A stretch of DNA of 64,000 bases, from positions 84,827,083-84,891,082 of the forward strand of contig OZ025243.1 in NCBI GenBank assembly GCA_964019155.1, read 5' to 3'. The position numbers and the translations under genes are program-made. The notes below the pieces were generated by a model. It ran no database searches. It was given only the letters and a program-made list of their open reading frames with translations, and was not told the DNA's origin. This DNA comes from Osedax fenrisi. Taxonomy: Eukaryota > Annelida > Polychaeta > Sabellida > Siboglinidae. Below are positions 34,801 through 46,936 of the stretch, in pieces (the first letter of the stretch is position 1; the number at the start of each line of letters is the position of its first letter).

Positions 34801-37800
34801 TAAAGAGAGAGAGAGCTAAAGAGAGAGAGAGCTAAAGAGAGAGAGAGCTAAAGAGAGAGAGAGCTAAAGAGAGAGAGAGCTAAAGAGAGAGAGAGCTAAA
34901 GAGAGAGAGAGCTAAAGAGAGAGAGAGCTAAAGAGAGAGAGAGCTAAAGAGAGAGAGAGCTAAAGAGAGAGAGAGCTAAAGAGAGAGAGAGCTAAAGAGA
35001 GAGAGAGCTAAAGAGAGAGAGAGCTAAAGAGAGAGAGAGCTAAAGAGAGAGAGAGCTAAAGAGAGAGAGAGCTAAAGAGAGAGAGAGCTAAAGAGAGAGA
35101 GAGCTAAAGAGAGAGAGAGCTAAAGAGAGAGAGAGCTAAAGAGAGAGAGAGCTAAAGAGAGAGAGAGCTAAAGAGAGAGAGAGCTAAAGAGAGAGAGAGC
35201 TAAAGAGAGAGAGAGCTAAAGAGAGAGAGAGCTAAAGAGAGAGAGAGCTAAAGAGAGAGAGAGCTAAAGAGAGAGAGAGCTAAAGAGAGAGAGAGCTAAA
35301 GAGAGAGAGAGCTAAAGAGAGAGAGAGCTAAAGAGAGAGAGAGCTAAAGAGAGAGAGAGCTAAAGAGAGAGAGAGCTAAAGAGAGAGAGAGCTAAAGAGA
35401 GAGAGAGCTAAAGAGAGAGAGAGCTAAAGAGAGAGAGAGCTAAAGAGAGAGAGAGCTAAAGAGAGAGAGAGCTAAAGAGAGAGAGAGCTAAAGAGAGAGA
35501 GAGCTAAAGAGAGAGAGAGCTAAAGAGAGAGAGAGCTAAAGAGAGAGAGAGCTAAAGAGAGAGAGAGCTAAAGAGAGAGAGAGCTAAAGAGAGAGAGAGC
35601 TAAAGAGAGAGAGAGCTAAAGAGAGAGAGAGCTAAAGAGAGAGAGAGCTAAAGAGAGAGAGAGCTAAAGAGAGAGAGAGCTAAAGAGAGAGAGAGCTAAA
35701 GAGAGAGAGAGCTAAAGAGAGAGAGAGCTAAAGAGAGAGAGAGCTAAAGAGAGAGAGAGCTAAAGAGAGAGAGAGCTAAAGAGAGAGAGAGCTAAAGAGA
35801 GAGAGAGCTAAAGAGAGAGAGAGCTAAAGAGAGAGAGAGCTAAAGAGAGAGAGAGCTAAAGAGAGAGAGAGCTAAAGAGAGAGAGAGCTAAAGAGAGAGA
35901 GAGCTAAAGAGAGAGAGAGCTAAAGAGAGAGAGAGCTAAAGAGAGAGAGAGCTAAAGAGAGAGAGAGCTAAAGAGAGAGAGAGCTAAAGAGAGAGAGAGC
36001 TAAAGAGAGAGAGAGCTAAAGAGAGAGAGAGCTAAAGAGAGAGAGAGCTAAAGAGAGAGAGAGCTAAAGAGAGAGAGAGCTAAAGAGAGAGAGAGCTAAA
36101 GAGAGAGAGAGCTAAAGAGAGAGAGAGCTAAAGAGAGAGAGAGCTAAAGAGAGAGAGAGCTAAAGAGAGAGAGAGAGAGCTAAAGAGAGAGAGAGAGAGC
36201 TAAAGAGAGAGAGAGCTAAAGAGAGAGAGAGAGCTAAAGAGAGAGAGAGAGAGCTAAAGAGAGAGAGAGCTAAAGAGAGAGAGAGCTAAAGAGAGAGAGA
36301 GCTAAAGAGAGAGAGAGCTAAAGAGAGAGAGAGCTAAAGAGAGAGAGAGCTAAAGAGAGAGAGAGCTAAAGAGAGAGAGAGCTAAAGAGAGAGAGAGCTA
36401 AAGAGAGAGAGAGCTAAAGAGAGAGAGAGCTAAAGAGAGAGAGAGCTAAAGAGAGAGAGAGCTAAAGAGAGAGAGAGCTAAAGAGAGAGAGAGCTAAGAG
36501 AGAGAGAGAGAGAGAGCTAAAGAGAGAGAGAGCTAAAGAGAGAGAGAGCTAAAGAGAGAGAGAGCTAAAGAGAGAGAGAGCTAAAGAGAGAGAGAGCTAA
36601 AGAGAGAGAGAGCTAAAGAGAGAGAGAGCTAAAGAGAGAGAGAGCTAAAGAGAGAGAGAGCTAAAGAGAGAGAGAGCTAAAGAGAGAGAGAGCTAAAGAG
36701 AGAGAGAGCTAAAGAGAGAGAGAGCTAAAGAGAGAGAGAGCTAAAGAGAGAGAGAGCTAAAGAGAGAGAGAGCTAAAGAGAGAGAGAGCTAAAGAGAGAG
36801 AGAGCTAAAGAGAGAGAGAGCTAAAGAGAGAGAGAGCTAAAGAGAGAGAGAGCTAAAGAGAGAGAGAGCTAAAGAGAGAGAGAGCTAAAGAGAGAGAGAG
36901 CTAAAGAGAGAGAGAGCTAAAGAGAGAGAGAGCTAAAGAGAGAGAGAGCTAAAGAGAGAGAGAGCTAAAGAGAGAGAGAGCTAAAGAGAGAGAGAGCTAA
37001 AGAGAGAGAGAGCTAAAGAGAGAGAGAGCTAAAGAGAGAGAGAGCTAAAGAGAGAGAGAGCTAAAGAGAGAGAGAGCTAAAGAGAGAGAGAGCTAAAGAG
37101 AGAGAGAGCTAAAGAGAGAGAGAGCTAAAGAGAGAGAGAGCTAAAGAGAGAGAGAGCTAAAGAGAGAGAGAGCTAAAGAGAGAGAGAGCTAAAGAGAGAG
37201 AGAGCTAAAGAGAGAGAGAGCTAAAGAGAGAGAGAGCTAAAGAGAGAGAGAGCTAAAGAGAGAGAGAGCTAAAGAGAGAGAGAGCTAAAGAGAGAGAGAG
37301 CTAAAGAGAGAGAGAGCTAAAGAGAGAGAGAGCTAAAGAGAGAGAGAGCTAAAGAGAGAGAGAGCTAAAGAGAGAGAGAGCTAAAGAGAGAGAGAGCTAA
37401 AGAGAGAGAGAGCTAAAGAGAGAGAGAGCTAAAGAGAGAGAGAGCTAAAGAGAGAGAGAGCTAAAGAGAGAGAGAGCTAAAGAGAGAGAGAGCTAAAGAG
37501 AGAGAGAGCTAAAGAGAGAGAGAGCTAAAGAGAGAGAGAGAGCTAAAGAGAGAGAGAGCTAAAGAGAGAGAGAGCTAAAGAGAGAGAGAGCTAAAGAGAG
37601 AGAGAGCTAAAGAGAGAGAGAGCTAAAGAGAGAGAGAGCTAAAGAGAGAGAGAGCTAAAGAGAGAGAGAGCTAAAGAGAGAGAGAGCTAAAGAGAGAGAG
37701 AGCTAAAGAGAGAGAGAGCTAAAGAGAGAGAGAGCTAAAGAGAGAGAGAGCTAAAGAGAGAGAGAGCTAAAGAGAGAGAGAGCTAAAGAGAGAGAGAGCT

Positions 37801-40800
37801 AAAGAGAGAGAGAGCTAAAGAGAGAGAGAGCTAAAGAGAGAGAGAGCTAAAGAGAGAGAGAGCTAAAGAGAGAGAGAGCTAAAGAGAGAGAGAGCTAAAG
37901 AGAGAGAGAGCTAAAGAGAGAGAGAGCTAAAGAGAGAGAGAGCTAAAGAGAGAGAGAGCTAAAGAGAGAGAGAGCTAAAGAGAGAGAGAGCTAAAGAGAG
38001 AGAGAGCTAAAGAGAGAGAGAGCTAAAGAGAGAGAGAGCTAAAGAGAGAGAGAGCTAAAGAGAGAGAGAGCTAAAGAGAGAGAGAGCTAAAGAGAGAGAG
38101 AGCTAAAGAGAGAGAGAGCTAAAGAGAGAGAGAGCTAAAGAGAGAGAGAGCTTAAGAGAGAGAGAGCTTAAGAGAGAGAGAGCTTAAGAGAGAGAGAGCT
38201 TAAGAGAGAGAGAGCTTAAGAGAGAGAGCTTAAGAGAGAGAGAGCTAAAGAGAGAGAGAGCTAAAGAGAGAGAGAGCTAAAGAGAGAGAGAGCTAAAGAG
38301 AGAGAGAGCTAAAGAGAGAGAGAGCTAAAGAGAGAGAGAGCTAAAGAGAGAGAGAGCTAAAGAGAGAGAGAGCTAAAGAGAGAGAGAGCTAAAGAGAGAG
38401 AGAGCTAAAGAGAGAGAGAGCTAAAGAGAGAGAGAGCTAAAGAGAGAGAGAGCTAAAGAGAGAGAGAGCTAAAGAGAGAGAGAGCTAAAGAGAGAGAGAG
38501 CTAAAGAGAGAGAGAGAGCTAAAGAGAGAGAGAGCTAAAGAGAGAGAGAGCTAAAGAGAGAGAGAGCTAAAGAGAGAGAGAGCTAAAGAGAGAGAGAGCT
38601 AAAGAGAGAGAGAGCTAAAGAGAGAGAGAGCTAAAGAGAGAGAGAGCTAAAGAGAGAGAGAGCTAAAGAGAGAGAGAGCTAAAGAGAGAGAGAGCTAAAG
38701 AGAGAGAGAGCTAAAGAGAGAGAGAGCTAAAGAGAGAGAGAGCTAAAGAGAGAGAGAGCTAAAGAGAGAGAGAGCTAAAGAGAGAGAGAGCTAAAGAGAG
38801 AGAGAGCTAAAGAGAGAGAGAGCTAAAGAGAGAGAGAGCTAAAGAGAGAGAGAGCTAAAGAGAGAGAGAGCTAAAGAGAGAGAGAGCTAAAGAGAGAGAG
38901 AGCTAAAGAGAGAGAGAGCTAAAGAGAGAGAGAGCTAAAGAGAGAGAGAGCTAAAGAGAGAGAGAGCTAAAGAGAGAGAGAGCTAAAGAGAGAGAGAGCT
39001 AAAGAGAGAGAGAGCTAAAGAGAGAGAGAGCTAAAGAGAGAGAGAGCTAAAGAGAGAGAGAGCTAAAGAGAGAGAGAGCTAAAGAGAGAGAGAGCTAAAG
39101 AGAGAGAGAGCTAAAGAGAGAGAGAGCTAAAGAGAGAGAGAGCTAAAGAGAGAGAGAGCTAAAGAGAGAGAGAGCTAAAGAGAGAGAGAGCTAAAGAGAG
39201 AGAGAGCTAAAGAGAGAGAGAGCTAAAGAGAGAGAGAGCTAAAGAGAGAGAGAGCTAAAGAGAGAGAGAGCTAAAGAGAGAGAGAGCTAAAGAGAGAGAG
39301 AGCTAAAGAGAGAGAGAGCTAAAGAGAGAGAGAGCTAAAGAGAGAGAGAGCTAAAGAGAGAGAGAGCTAAAGAGAGAGAGAGCTAAAGAGAGAGAGAGCT
39401 AAAGAGAGAGAGAGCTAAAGAGAGAGAGAGCTAAAGAGAGAGAGAGCTAAAGAGAGAGAGAGCTAAAGAGAGAGAGAGCTAAAGAGAGAGAGAGCTAAAG
39501 AGAGAGAGAGCTAAAGAGAGAGAGAGCTAAAGAGAGAGAGAGCTAAAGAGAGAGAGAGCTAAAGAGAGAGAGAGCTAAAGAGAGAGAGAGCTAAAGAGAG
39601 AGAGAGCTAAAGAGAGAGAGAGCTAAAGAGAGAGAGAGCTTAAGAGAGAGAGAGCTTAAGAGAGAGAGAGCTTAAGAGAGAGAGAGCTAAGAGAGAGAGA
39701 GCTTAAGAGAGAGAGAGCTTAAGAGAGAGAGAGCTAAAGAGAGAGAGAGCTAAAGAGAGAGAGAGCTAAAGAGAGAGAGAGCTAAAGAGAGAGAGAGCTA
39801 AAGAGAGAGAGAGCTAAAGAGAGAGAGAGCTAAAGAGAGAGAGAGCTAAAGAGAGAGAGAGCTAAAGAGAGAGAGAGCTAAAGAGAGAGAGAGCTAAAGA
39901 GAGAGAGAGCTAAAGAGAGAGAGAGCTAAAGAGAGAGAGAGCTAAAGAGAGAGAGAGCTAAAGAGAGAGAGAGCTAAAGAGAGAGAGAGCTAAAGAGAGA
40001 GAGAGCTAAAGAGAGAGAGAGCTAAAGAGAGAGAGAGCTAAAGAGAGAGAGAGCTAAAGAGAGAGAGAGCTAAAGAGAGAGAGAGCTAAAGAGAGAGAGA
40101 GCTAAAGAGAGAGAGAGCTAAAGAGAGAGAGAGCTAAAGAGAGAGAGAGCTAAAGAGAGAGAGAGCTAAAGAGAGAGAGAGCTAAAGAGAGAGAGAGCTA
40201 AAGAGAGAGAGAGCTAAAGAGAGAGAGAGCTAAAGAGAGAGAGAGCTAAAGAGAGAGAGAGCTAAAGAGAGAGAGAGCTAAAGAGAGAGAGAGCTAAAGA
40301 GAGAGAGAGCTAAAGAGAGAGAGAGCTAAAGAGAGAGAGAGCTAAAGAGAGAGAGAGCTAAAGAGAGAGAGAGCTAAAGAGAGAGAGAGCTAAAGAGAGA
40401 GAGAGCTAAAGAGAGAGAGAGCTAAAGAGAGAGAGAGCTAAAGAGAGAGAGAGCTAAAGAGAGAGAGAGCTAAAGAGAGAGAGAGCTAAAGAGAGAGAGA
40501 GCTAAAGAGAGAGAGAGCTAAAGAGAGAGAGAGCTAAAGAGAGAGAGAGCTAAAGAGAGAGAGAGCTAAAGAGAGAGAGAGCTAAAGAGAGAGAGAGCTA
40601 AAGAGAGAGAGAGCTAAAGAGAGAGAGAGCTAAAGAGAGAGAGAGCTAAAGAGAGAGAGAGCTAAAGAGAGAGAGAGCTAAAGAGAGAGAGAGCTAAAGA
40701 GAGAGAGAGCTAAAGAGAGAGAGAGCTAAAGAGAGAGAGAGCTAAAGAGAGAGAGAGCTAAAGAGAGAGAGAGCTAAAGAGAGAGAGAGCTAAAGAGAGA

Positions 40801-41690
40801 GAGAGCTAAAGAGAGAGAGAGCTAAAGAGAGAGAGAGCTAAAGAGAGAGAGAGCTAAAGAGAGAGAGAGCTAAAGAGAGAGAGAGCTAAAGAGAGAGAGA
40901 GCTAAAGAGAGAGAGAGCTAAAGAGAGAGAGAGCTAAAGAGAGAGAGAGCTAAAGAGAGAGAGAGCTAAAGAGAGAGAGAGCTAAAGAGAGAGAGAGCTA
41001 AAGAGAGAGAGAGCTAAAGAGAGAGAGAGCTAAAGAGAGAGAGAGCTAAAGAGAGAGAGAGCTAAAGAGAGAGAGAGCTAAAGAGAGAGAGAGCTAAAGA
41101 GAGAGAGAGCTAAAGAGAGAGAGAGCTAAAGAGAGAGAGAGCTAAAGAGAGAGAGAGCTAAAGAGAGAGAGAGCTAAAGAGAGAGAGAGCTAAAGAGAGA
41201 GAGAGCTAAAGAGAGAGAGAGCTAAAGAGAGAGAGAGCTAAAGAGAGAGAGAGCTAAAGAGAGAGAGAGCTAAAGAGAGAGAGAGCTAAAGAGAGAGAGA
41301 GCTAAAGAGAGAGAGAGCTAAAGAGAGAGAGAGCTAAAGAGAGAGAGAGCTAAAGAGAGAGAGAGCTAAAGAGAGAGAGAGCTAAAGAGAGAGAGAGCTA
41401 AAGAGAGAGAGAGCTAAAGAGAGAGAGAGCTAAAGAGAGAGAGAGCTAAAGAGAGAGAGAGCTAAAGAGAGAGAGAGCTAAAGAGAGAGAGAGCTAAAGA
41501 GAGAGAGAGCTAAAGAGAGAGAGAGCTAAAGAGAGAGAGAGCTAAAGAGAGAGAGAGCTAAGAGAGAGAGAGCTAAAGAGAGAGAGAGCTAAAGAGAGAG
41601 AGAGCTAAAGAGAGAGAGAGCTAAAGAGAGAGAGAGCTAAAGAGAGAGAGAGCTAAAGAGAGAGAGAGCTAAAGAGAGAGATAAAGAGAG
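31899..41690. repeat. CTAAAGAGAGAGAGAG satellite, 16-bp units, about 600 copies
   Basis: About 9.8 kb of almost perfect 16-bp units. Variants are few and clustered: longer GA runs at 36170-36250 and 36498-36510, and CTTAAG replacing CTAAAG in consecutive units at 38152-38232 and 39640-39722. One strand is nearly all purine. On the minus strand (the sense strand of the sulfotransferase) each unit reads CTCTCTCTCTCTTTAG, a pyrimidine tract plus AG. The last units degrade only in the final 20 bp, about 30 bp from the exon 2 splice donor. Confidence 0.95.
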
Positions 41691-41719
41691 AGTTAGTTCC
41701 TATTGGTTCAACGGCTAAC

Positions 41720-41860
41720 CTTTCAACTTGTACTCAATTTTATGATTGACTTCTCTATTGTGCGACTTAATTACCAGCACGCTGGAGTTCGTGACACCCT
41801 CGGCCCGAAACCCTCTCGCCAAAAGTGCGGTGTCGTAGTAAATACTTCCGGTTAGGATTC
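41720..41860 (-). CDS. WSCD-type sulfotransferase, exon 2
   Basis: 141-nt minus-strand exon with acceptor cacatgcgcag (AG at 41861-41862) and donor G|GTTAGC (GT at 41719-41718). It encodes (G)ILTGSIYYDTALLARGFR, AEGVTNSSVLVIKSHNREVN and HKIEYKLK. The sequence TGSIYYD...L...GFRxEG...VLVIKSHN matches the segment after the PAPS-binding loop in WSCD-type sulfotransferases. It starts with two bases completing the Gly codon begun in exon 1 and ends one base into a codon, so the phases of exons 1 and 2 fit exactly. The upstream pyrimidine tract is weak and CG-rich. Its donor is followed within 30 nt by the 16-bp satellite. Confidence 0.85.
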
Positions 41861-42009
41861 CTGCGCATGTGCGCGCGTGGGTTATGATTTTGTTATTCTA
41901 GTAATTAATATACTGAAGGAATAACGTATACGTTCAGTTAATAGAAAGATCTGGGGATAAATACACGCGTACCGCTAAGGCGGTGTGTATATATATAAAC
42001 ATATTTGTA

Positions 42010-42953
42010 CTTTCCATATATTCACTACCATATTTTTGCTGATGATATTCAACTGTTTACCTTTTTCCTTATAAATTCTCATAATACAATTAAATCTGAA
42101 TTAATCGAGTGTACTAACTGCATAATATTATGGATCCTCTCCAATAACTACTAATTAATTCCTCTAAGACTACTGTACTTAACATATCTACTCCTGAAAC
42201 TTCCTTTCCAAACCCTACTCTGAATATCATGATTATTTCTCTTTCTCATTCCTCAAAAACATAGGTTTAGTATTTGATGACAAATTATCATTAAGAATTA
42301 CATATCATCCATTACAAAATCCTCCAACTTTCATATCTTCTGAATTAAAAAAATACGCACATCACTTTCCAGAAACCTTACTAAAACTCTAATAAATCTC
42401 TTATACTTTCCCGAATTGACTACTGTTCTTCTCTACTGAATTTACTTCCTACTAAAGCTACTGCTCCACTCAATATGATTATGCGTTCCTCAATACATAC
42501 TGCTTACTGTATAACACGACTGGATCACTCTACTATAACACCACATCAATAATCTCGTATATGGCTACCCTTCTCCCTCAGGTGTAAATTACGTATACTA
42601 TCTATAATCCATAAATCAAGATATTCTTTTACCCCTAGCTATATCTCTGATCTAATTAAAAAACGTACTATATTACCTTCTCTTCGTTACCAAAATGCTC
42701 CTCAACTTATCTCCCAAAACTCTAGTAAAACTTCCCTAAATTCTAGAGATTTTAAAAATGCCAGTCCTACACTATGAAATTCCCTCCCTCCTACCATTCG
42801 TTCTATTAGATCCCACAAAAGATTTATAAATATTAATTCTTCTTTTCTCTTTACCCATAATCATTAAATCATCCAACTTATTATTTTTGTTGTATTCAAT
42901 GTATATCATTATTAAATTGTTATTGTATTATTATTATCTTTTTATTATATAAT
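42010..42953 (+). pseudogene. Second copy of the L2/CR1-like LINE (5'-truncated RT C-terminal part)
   Basis: Closely matches 26010-26945: HYHIFADDIQLFTFF, then the same C-terminal region, but with many substitutions and small indels (for example the lost base near 42140 and the stop replacing W at 42776). Its 3' UTR is split by the RTE-like LINE and resumes at 46235. Confidence 0.9.
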
Positions 42954-43154
42954 ATTTTCATTTCTAATCTCATTCGCCTTGACGTGGTGGAAATGCTTGA
43001 GTATTACAGTGATTCACAAAGCTATGGTAATGGGTAATTTTTACCTGGTAGCTTCAAGCATATTACAAAGATTTGTGATGAGTAGTCAGACTAATTGAAT
43101 GAGGCATTCAGTAGGAGTGGCGACCACTGAAATATTAGCCAAGAAAACCCAACT

Positions 43155-44566
43155 ATGCAATTACAACCAAACAACACCAGGGTTAAAGTCCCTGAATATA
43201 ATATATCGGATGTTAGAGAGATTTCAACAACAACAAATCAGTTTGACGGTTTATCTCCAAACCCGGAAGGAAGGGATAGACTCGATATCAATGACATTCC
43301 GATAAAACTGCTCAGCTGCAAGCAGTATATAAATATAGCAACAATGAACGTCAGAACATTAAGAAAAACAACAAAAAGACAAGAAATAGCAGAATTGGCA
43401 TCTAAATTTCAGATTAGTATACTTGGTTTAATCGATCATAAAATTGTACACGACGATGATGAAACAAAGATTGAAAAATATGGTGAATATACCATGATTA
43501 CAACATCAGCTTGGAGAAACAAGAATAATGCCTCATCCGGAAGAATCGGTTTATTATTGAACAAAACTAGTTTAAACTCACTTACAACATAGTTTAATGG
43601 AATAATCATATTTTAATCGTTAACTTTCATGGAAATCCTAAGTCTACAATTATCATACATTACTCGCCCTGTGAAGGAAGTGAATATGCTCAAGGACACT
43701 ACGATGAACTTACGAAAGCAACTGTCTCTATACCTAAACACAATTTTCTAATCGTTATGGGAGATTTCAATGCTCATTTTGCCACATCTAGTGAAACCAT
43801 CCATTCTTATCATGATAAAACAAATTTAAATGGACAACTTTGTAAAGACTTTGCACAAGAAACTGATCTATTAATAACCAATACTCACTATAAAAAGAGA
43901 AAAGGAAAACTATGGACATTTATGTCAGATTGTACCGGAAATAAGACTCAAGTTGATTATATAATGATACGTACAAAATGGAGAAATAGTTCTATAAACT
44001 GTGAAGCATATAATAGTTTTAGCAGTATAGGTTCTGATCATAGAATTCTGAATTCCAAAATTAAATTAAGTTTTAGATCACAAAAGAAGAAAAATTCAAT
44101 ACCAATGTATAACTGGTCAGTACTTAAGAATAAAAACATAGCTACAGAATATAGTGACATAGTTACAAAGAGATATAACCAACTTAATATTTCCAATGAA
44201 GATGAAATTAAAGACATATCTTTAACATATGAAAATTTTATTCTTGCAAATCAAGAAGCATGTAAATCTCTATTACCAAAGAAGCGAAAACTTGATAAAA
44301 ATACATCTCGACATCCAGATATTGCAATACCTCGTGATAATGTAAATGAAGCTTATAAAAAGTATGTATTATCAAATACAGAAGAAAAGTATGAAATGTT
44401 TCAAGAAACCAAGAGAAAACTACAGGAAGCATATGATAAGATAGAAAGTGATGACCTCGAGAAAACAGTTTATGATATTGAAAATTCGAATAAATTAAGA
44501 CAACATGCCAAATGTTGGCAACTAATCAATGATATAACTGGTCGTAAAACTACCAAAAAGGAATAA
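43155..44566 (+). CDS. RTE-like LINE ORF, endonuclease part (broken)
   Basis: Opens at ATG 43155 with a ~50-residue leader, then MNVRTLRKTTKRQEIAELA, ILGLIDHKI (E of the usual QEH-type motif altered) and SGRIGLLLNK. It breaks near 43592 (TAG plus a one-base shift), resumes as ILIVNFHGNPKSTIIIHYSP and continues open from 43757: MGDFNAHF, KGKLWTFMSD, QVDYIMIRTKW, SIGSDHRILNSKI, then a charged linker to TAA 44564-44566. The endonuclease would nick the target DNA. The second break, at 44555-44559, is a five-A run; six A would carry the frame directly into the RT part. Confidence 0.85.
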
Positions 44567-46224
44567 TTAAAGCCAGTAATAACGAAGATAGAATCAATAA
44601 ATGGTTTACTCATTTTAAAAATTTACTCGGCAATAATAATTCTGAAGAAGAAATTGATGATTTTGAACCAGAAATTGTAATTAAACATACAGAAATATTT
44701 ACCAACGCTTTTACAAAAGACGAATATCTAATGGTAAAGAATAATCTAGTAGATGGAAAAACAGTAGGACCTGATGGTGTTGCATCTGAAGCTTTCAAAT
44801 ACTGTAAATTTGACGATATCCTTCTAGAATATGCAAATAAAATTTTACTTGAAAAGCAAAAACCTATTCAATGGTCTACTTGTCAAATAATGCCAATACC
44901 AAAATCAGGTAATCTTAATAAAGTCGACAATTATAGAGGAATTGCTATATCTGTTATTGCTCTAAAAATAACTAATAAGATGATACTTAATAGAATTCAG
45001 CCAATTATAGATCCCCTTCTCCGGCATAACCAAAATGGTTTCCGTCCCGGAAGATCAACTACTACCCATATACTAGCACTGCGAAGATTAATAGAAGGTA
45101 TCAAAGAAAGGAATCTAAAAGCAATCATTACTTTTGTTGACTTTAAGAAAGCTTTCGATACTATAAATAGAAATAATATGTTCAAAATACTCTTGGCTTA
45201 CGGAATTCCCACTATTATCGTAGAAGCAATAGAAACATTATACAAAGGAACCAAAGCGAAAGTACTAACACCTGATGGAGAAACCAAATCGTTTAATATA
45301 ACTACTGGAGTTCTACAAGGCGATACGTTGGCCCCCTTTCTGTTTATAATAGTGCTTGACTATGCAATGCGAATGGCTGTGAAAGGAAAACAGTTAGATC
45401 TTGGTTTTGAACTAATTAGGAAACAGAGTCGTAGGGTACCAGCAAAAGTGATTACAGATCTAAGCTATGCAGATGATATTGCTTTAATATCACAAGATAT
45501 TGAGCAGGCTCAAGAATTACTATCAAATGTAGAAACCCAAGCTTTAAAATTAGGTTTAAAAATAAACTCAAGAAAAACTGAAATAATGGCTTTTTCTCAA
45601 AGTGAACCAATAAATATCCACTCATTACTAAATGAAGATATTAAAGTAGTAAATAACTTTAAATACTTGGGTGCATGGATGAGTAGCTCATCAAAAGACT
45701 TTGAGATCCGAAAGGCACTAGCTTGGCAGGAATGTCACAAGTTGAAAAAACTCTGGAATTCCAAGTTAAAAAGAAAACTAAAGATTAGGACTTTTCAAGC
45801 CACTATTGAAAGTATCCTACTATATGGCAGTGAGACTTGGACGATCGACAAATCACTTGAACGGAGAATAAATGGATGCTATACATGGTTATTAAGAATG
45901 ATTCTGAATGTATCATGGAGAGACCATATAACAAATGTTGAACTCTATAAAGAACTACCAAAAATTACCGATGTTATAACTACTCTTCGTCTGCGAATAG
46001 CAGGTCACTGCATCCGTCACGACGATGAAGTAGCTCATGATCTGATTTTATGGCAACCAACGTCTGGAAAAAGCAACAGAGGAAGAAAAGCTGTGACGTA
46101 CATTGATAATTTAAAAAAGGATACTGGACTAGATGATGTGAATGAAATACGTAATGTTATGATGATTCGTGATGATTGGAAGAAAATTGTAAAGAAGGGT
46201 CGAACGGGAGTTCGACATAAGTAA
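44567..46224 (+). CDS. RTE-like LINE ORF, reverse transcriptase part
   Basis: Open from just after the A-run shift (first in-frame ATG 44731) to TAA 46222-46224. Motifs: GKTVGPDGVASEAFK, QIMPIPKSGNLNKVDNYRGI, NGFRPGRSTTTHI, motif A ITFVDFKKAFDTINR, motif B TTGVLQGDTLAPFLF, motif C LSYADDIALIS, FKYLGAWMSSS, YGSETWTI, RLRIAGHCIRH and GRKAVTYIDNL. All catalytic residues are intact. The YGSETWT and RxGRxxxxY/W...DN C-terminal pattern is RTE/RTEX-like. Related fragments lie at 6105-6590 and, less closely, 61030-61450. Confidence 0.9.
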
Positions 46225-46234
46225 GTAAGTAAGT

Positions 46235-46483
46235 ATTATATAATACTCCACTATATCAATGCAGTCTGTAGTATATAACACTACACCATATCAATGCAGA
46301 CTGTAGTATATAATAGTCCTCTATATTATTTAGTATTTTTGTCCGTAGTATATTCAATGTATATTATTATTAAATTATTATCGTATTACTATTATTTTAT
46401 TATTATTTTCTTCCCGCACGAGCGAAGGGGTCTACATGACCCTATTTTAGTGCAAGTAAACCTAATATCATCATCATCATCAT

Positions 46484-46523
<40 letters not shown>
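46235..46523 (+). repeat. 3' UTR remainder of the interrupted L2-like copy, with (ATC)n and (TA)n
   Basis: Matches 26946-27215 (tatcaatgcagtctgtagta twice, cgcacgagcgaaggggtcta, (ATC)7), then (TA)n at 46489-46523. Continuation of 42010-42953 beyond the RTE-like insertion. Confidence 0.9.
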
Positions 46524-46526
<3 letters not shown>

Positions 46527-46641
46527 GATGTATATATATACTGTATACAGTCGAGTACGTGTACTGTACGTTGATACTATAGTTATCTAGCGTATAGTTC
46601 TATATCGTATACGTCAACATTTATGATAATGTGAACGTTAC

Positions 46642-46936
46642 CGGTGGACAGTTGCAGCAGGGTACGAGCCCACGTGTTTCCGGAACCCGGGTACGAGCTC
46701 AATGTCACCGCGGGCAGAGGTCGACTCGAGAATTCCGCGCTCCTATTGCAGTCCGGGGTGTCGGTCAGTCGAGCTCGTAGACCACGTGGTAAAGGTTGCG
46801 TGGCCGACACTCTATCGAGCAATACTATGCATACCAGGACACCGGTCAACAGTAGAAGAGCCTTGACCTCTACCCGCCAGCCGATCACGTAAGGATGGGG
46901 AGGCGTGTCGCTCGTTTTAGCCGAGGTTTCCATATG
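46642..46936 (-). CDS. WSCD-type sulfotransferase, first coding exon (membrane anchor and PAPS loop)
   Basis: Minus strand. ATG at 46933-46931; three bases upstream lies an acceptor (gttctgtgtccctacag, AG at 46938-46937), so a 5' UTR intron is likely. 97 codons: a short cytosolic tail, a membrane segment KALLLLTGVLVCIVLLDRV at about residues 29-47 (type II, Golgi-type topology), a stem, then LPAVTLSSYPGSGNTWARTL. SYPGSGNTW is the 5'-phosphosulfate-binding loop of PAPS sulfotransferases in the WSCD form. The exon ends CTGTCCACCG|GTAACG, one base into a Gly codon, completed by exon 2 (STG|ILTGSIYYD). No WSC domain lies between anchor and enzyme, unlike vertebrate WSCD1/2. GC content and codon use differ sharply from the surrounding AT-rich repeats. 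Acts presumably on glycans; the substrate is unknown. Confidence 0.87.

Larger units (their letters stand above)
42954..46234 (+). mobile_element. Full-length RTE-like LINE with 10-bp target duplication
   Basis: 3.28 kb, flanked by ATTATATAAT (42944-42953 and 46235-46244). It ends in a (TAAG)4 tail (46217-46234), as RTE-type elements end in short repeats. The 5' region is short (about 200 bp, gccttgacgtggtggaaatg), followed directly by one ORF with endonuclease and RT. Length about 3.3 kb fits RTE elements. It is inserted into the 3' UTR of the L2-like copy. Confidence 0.88.
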
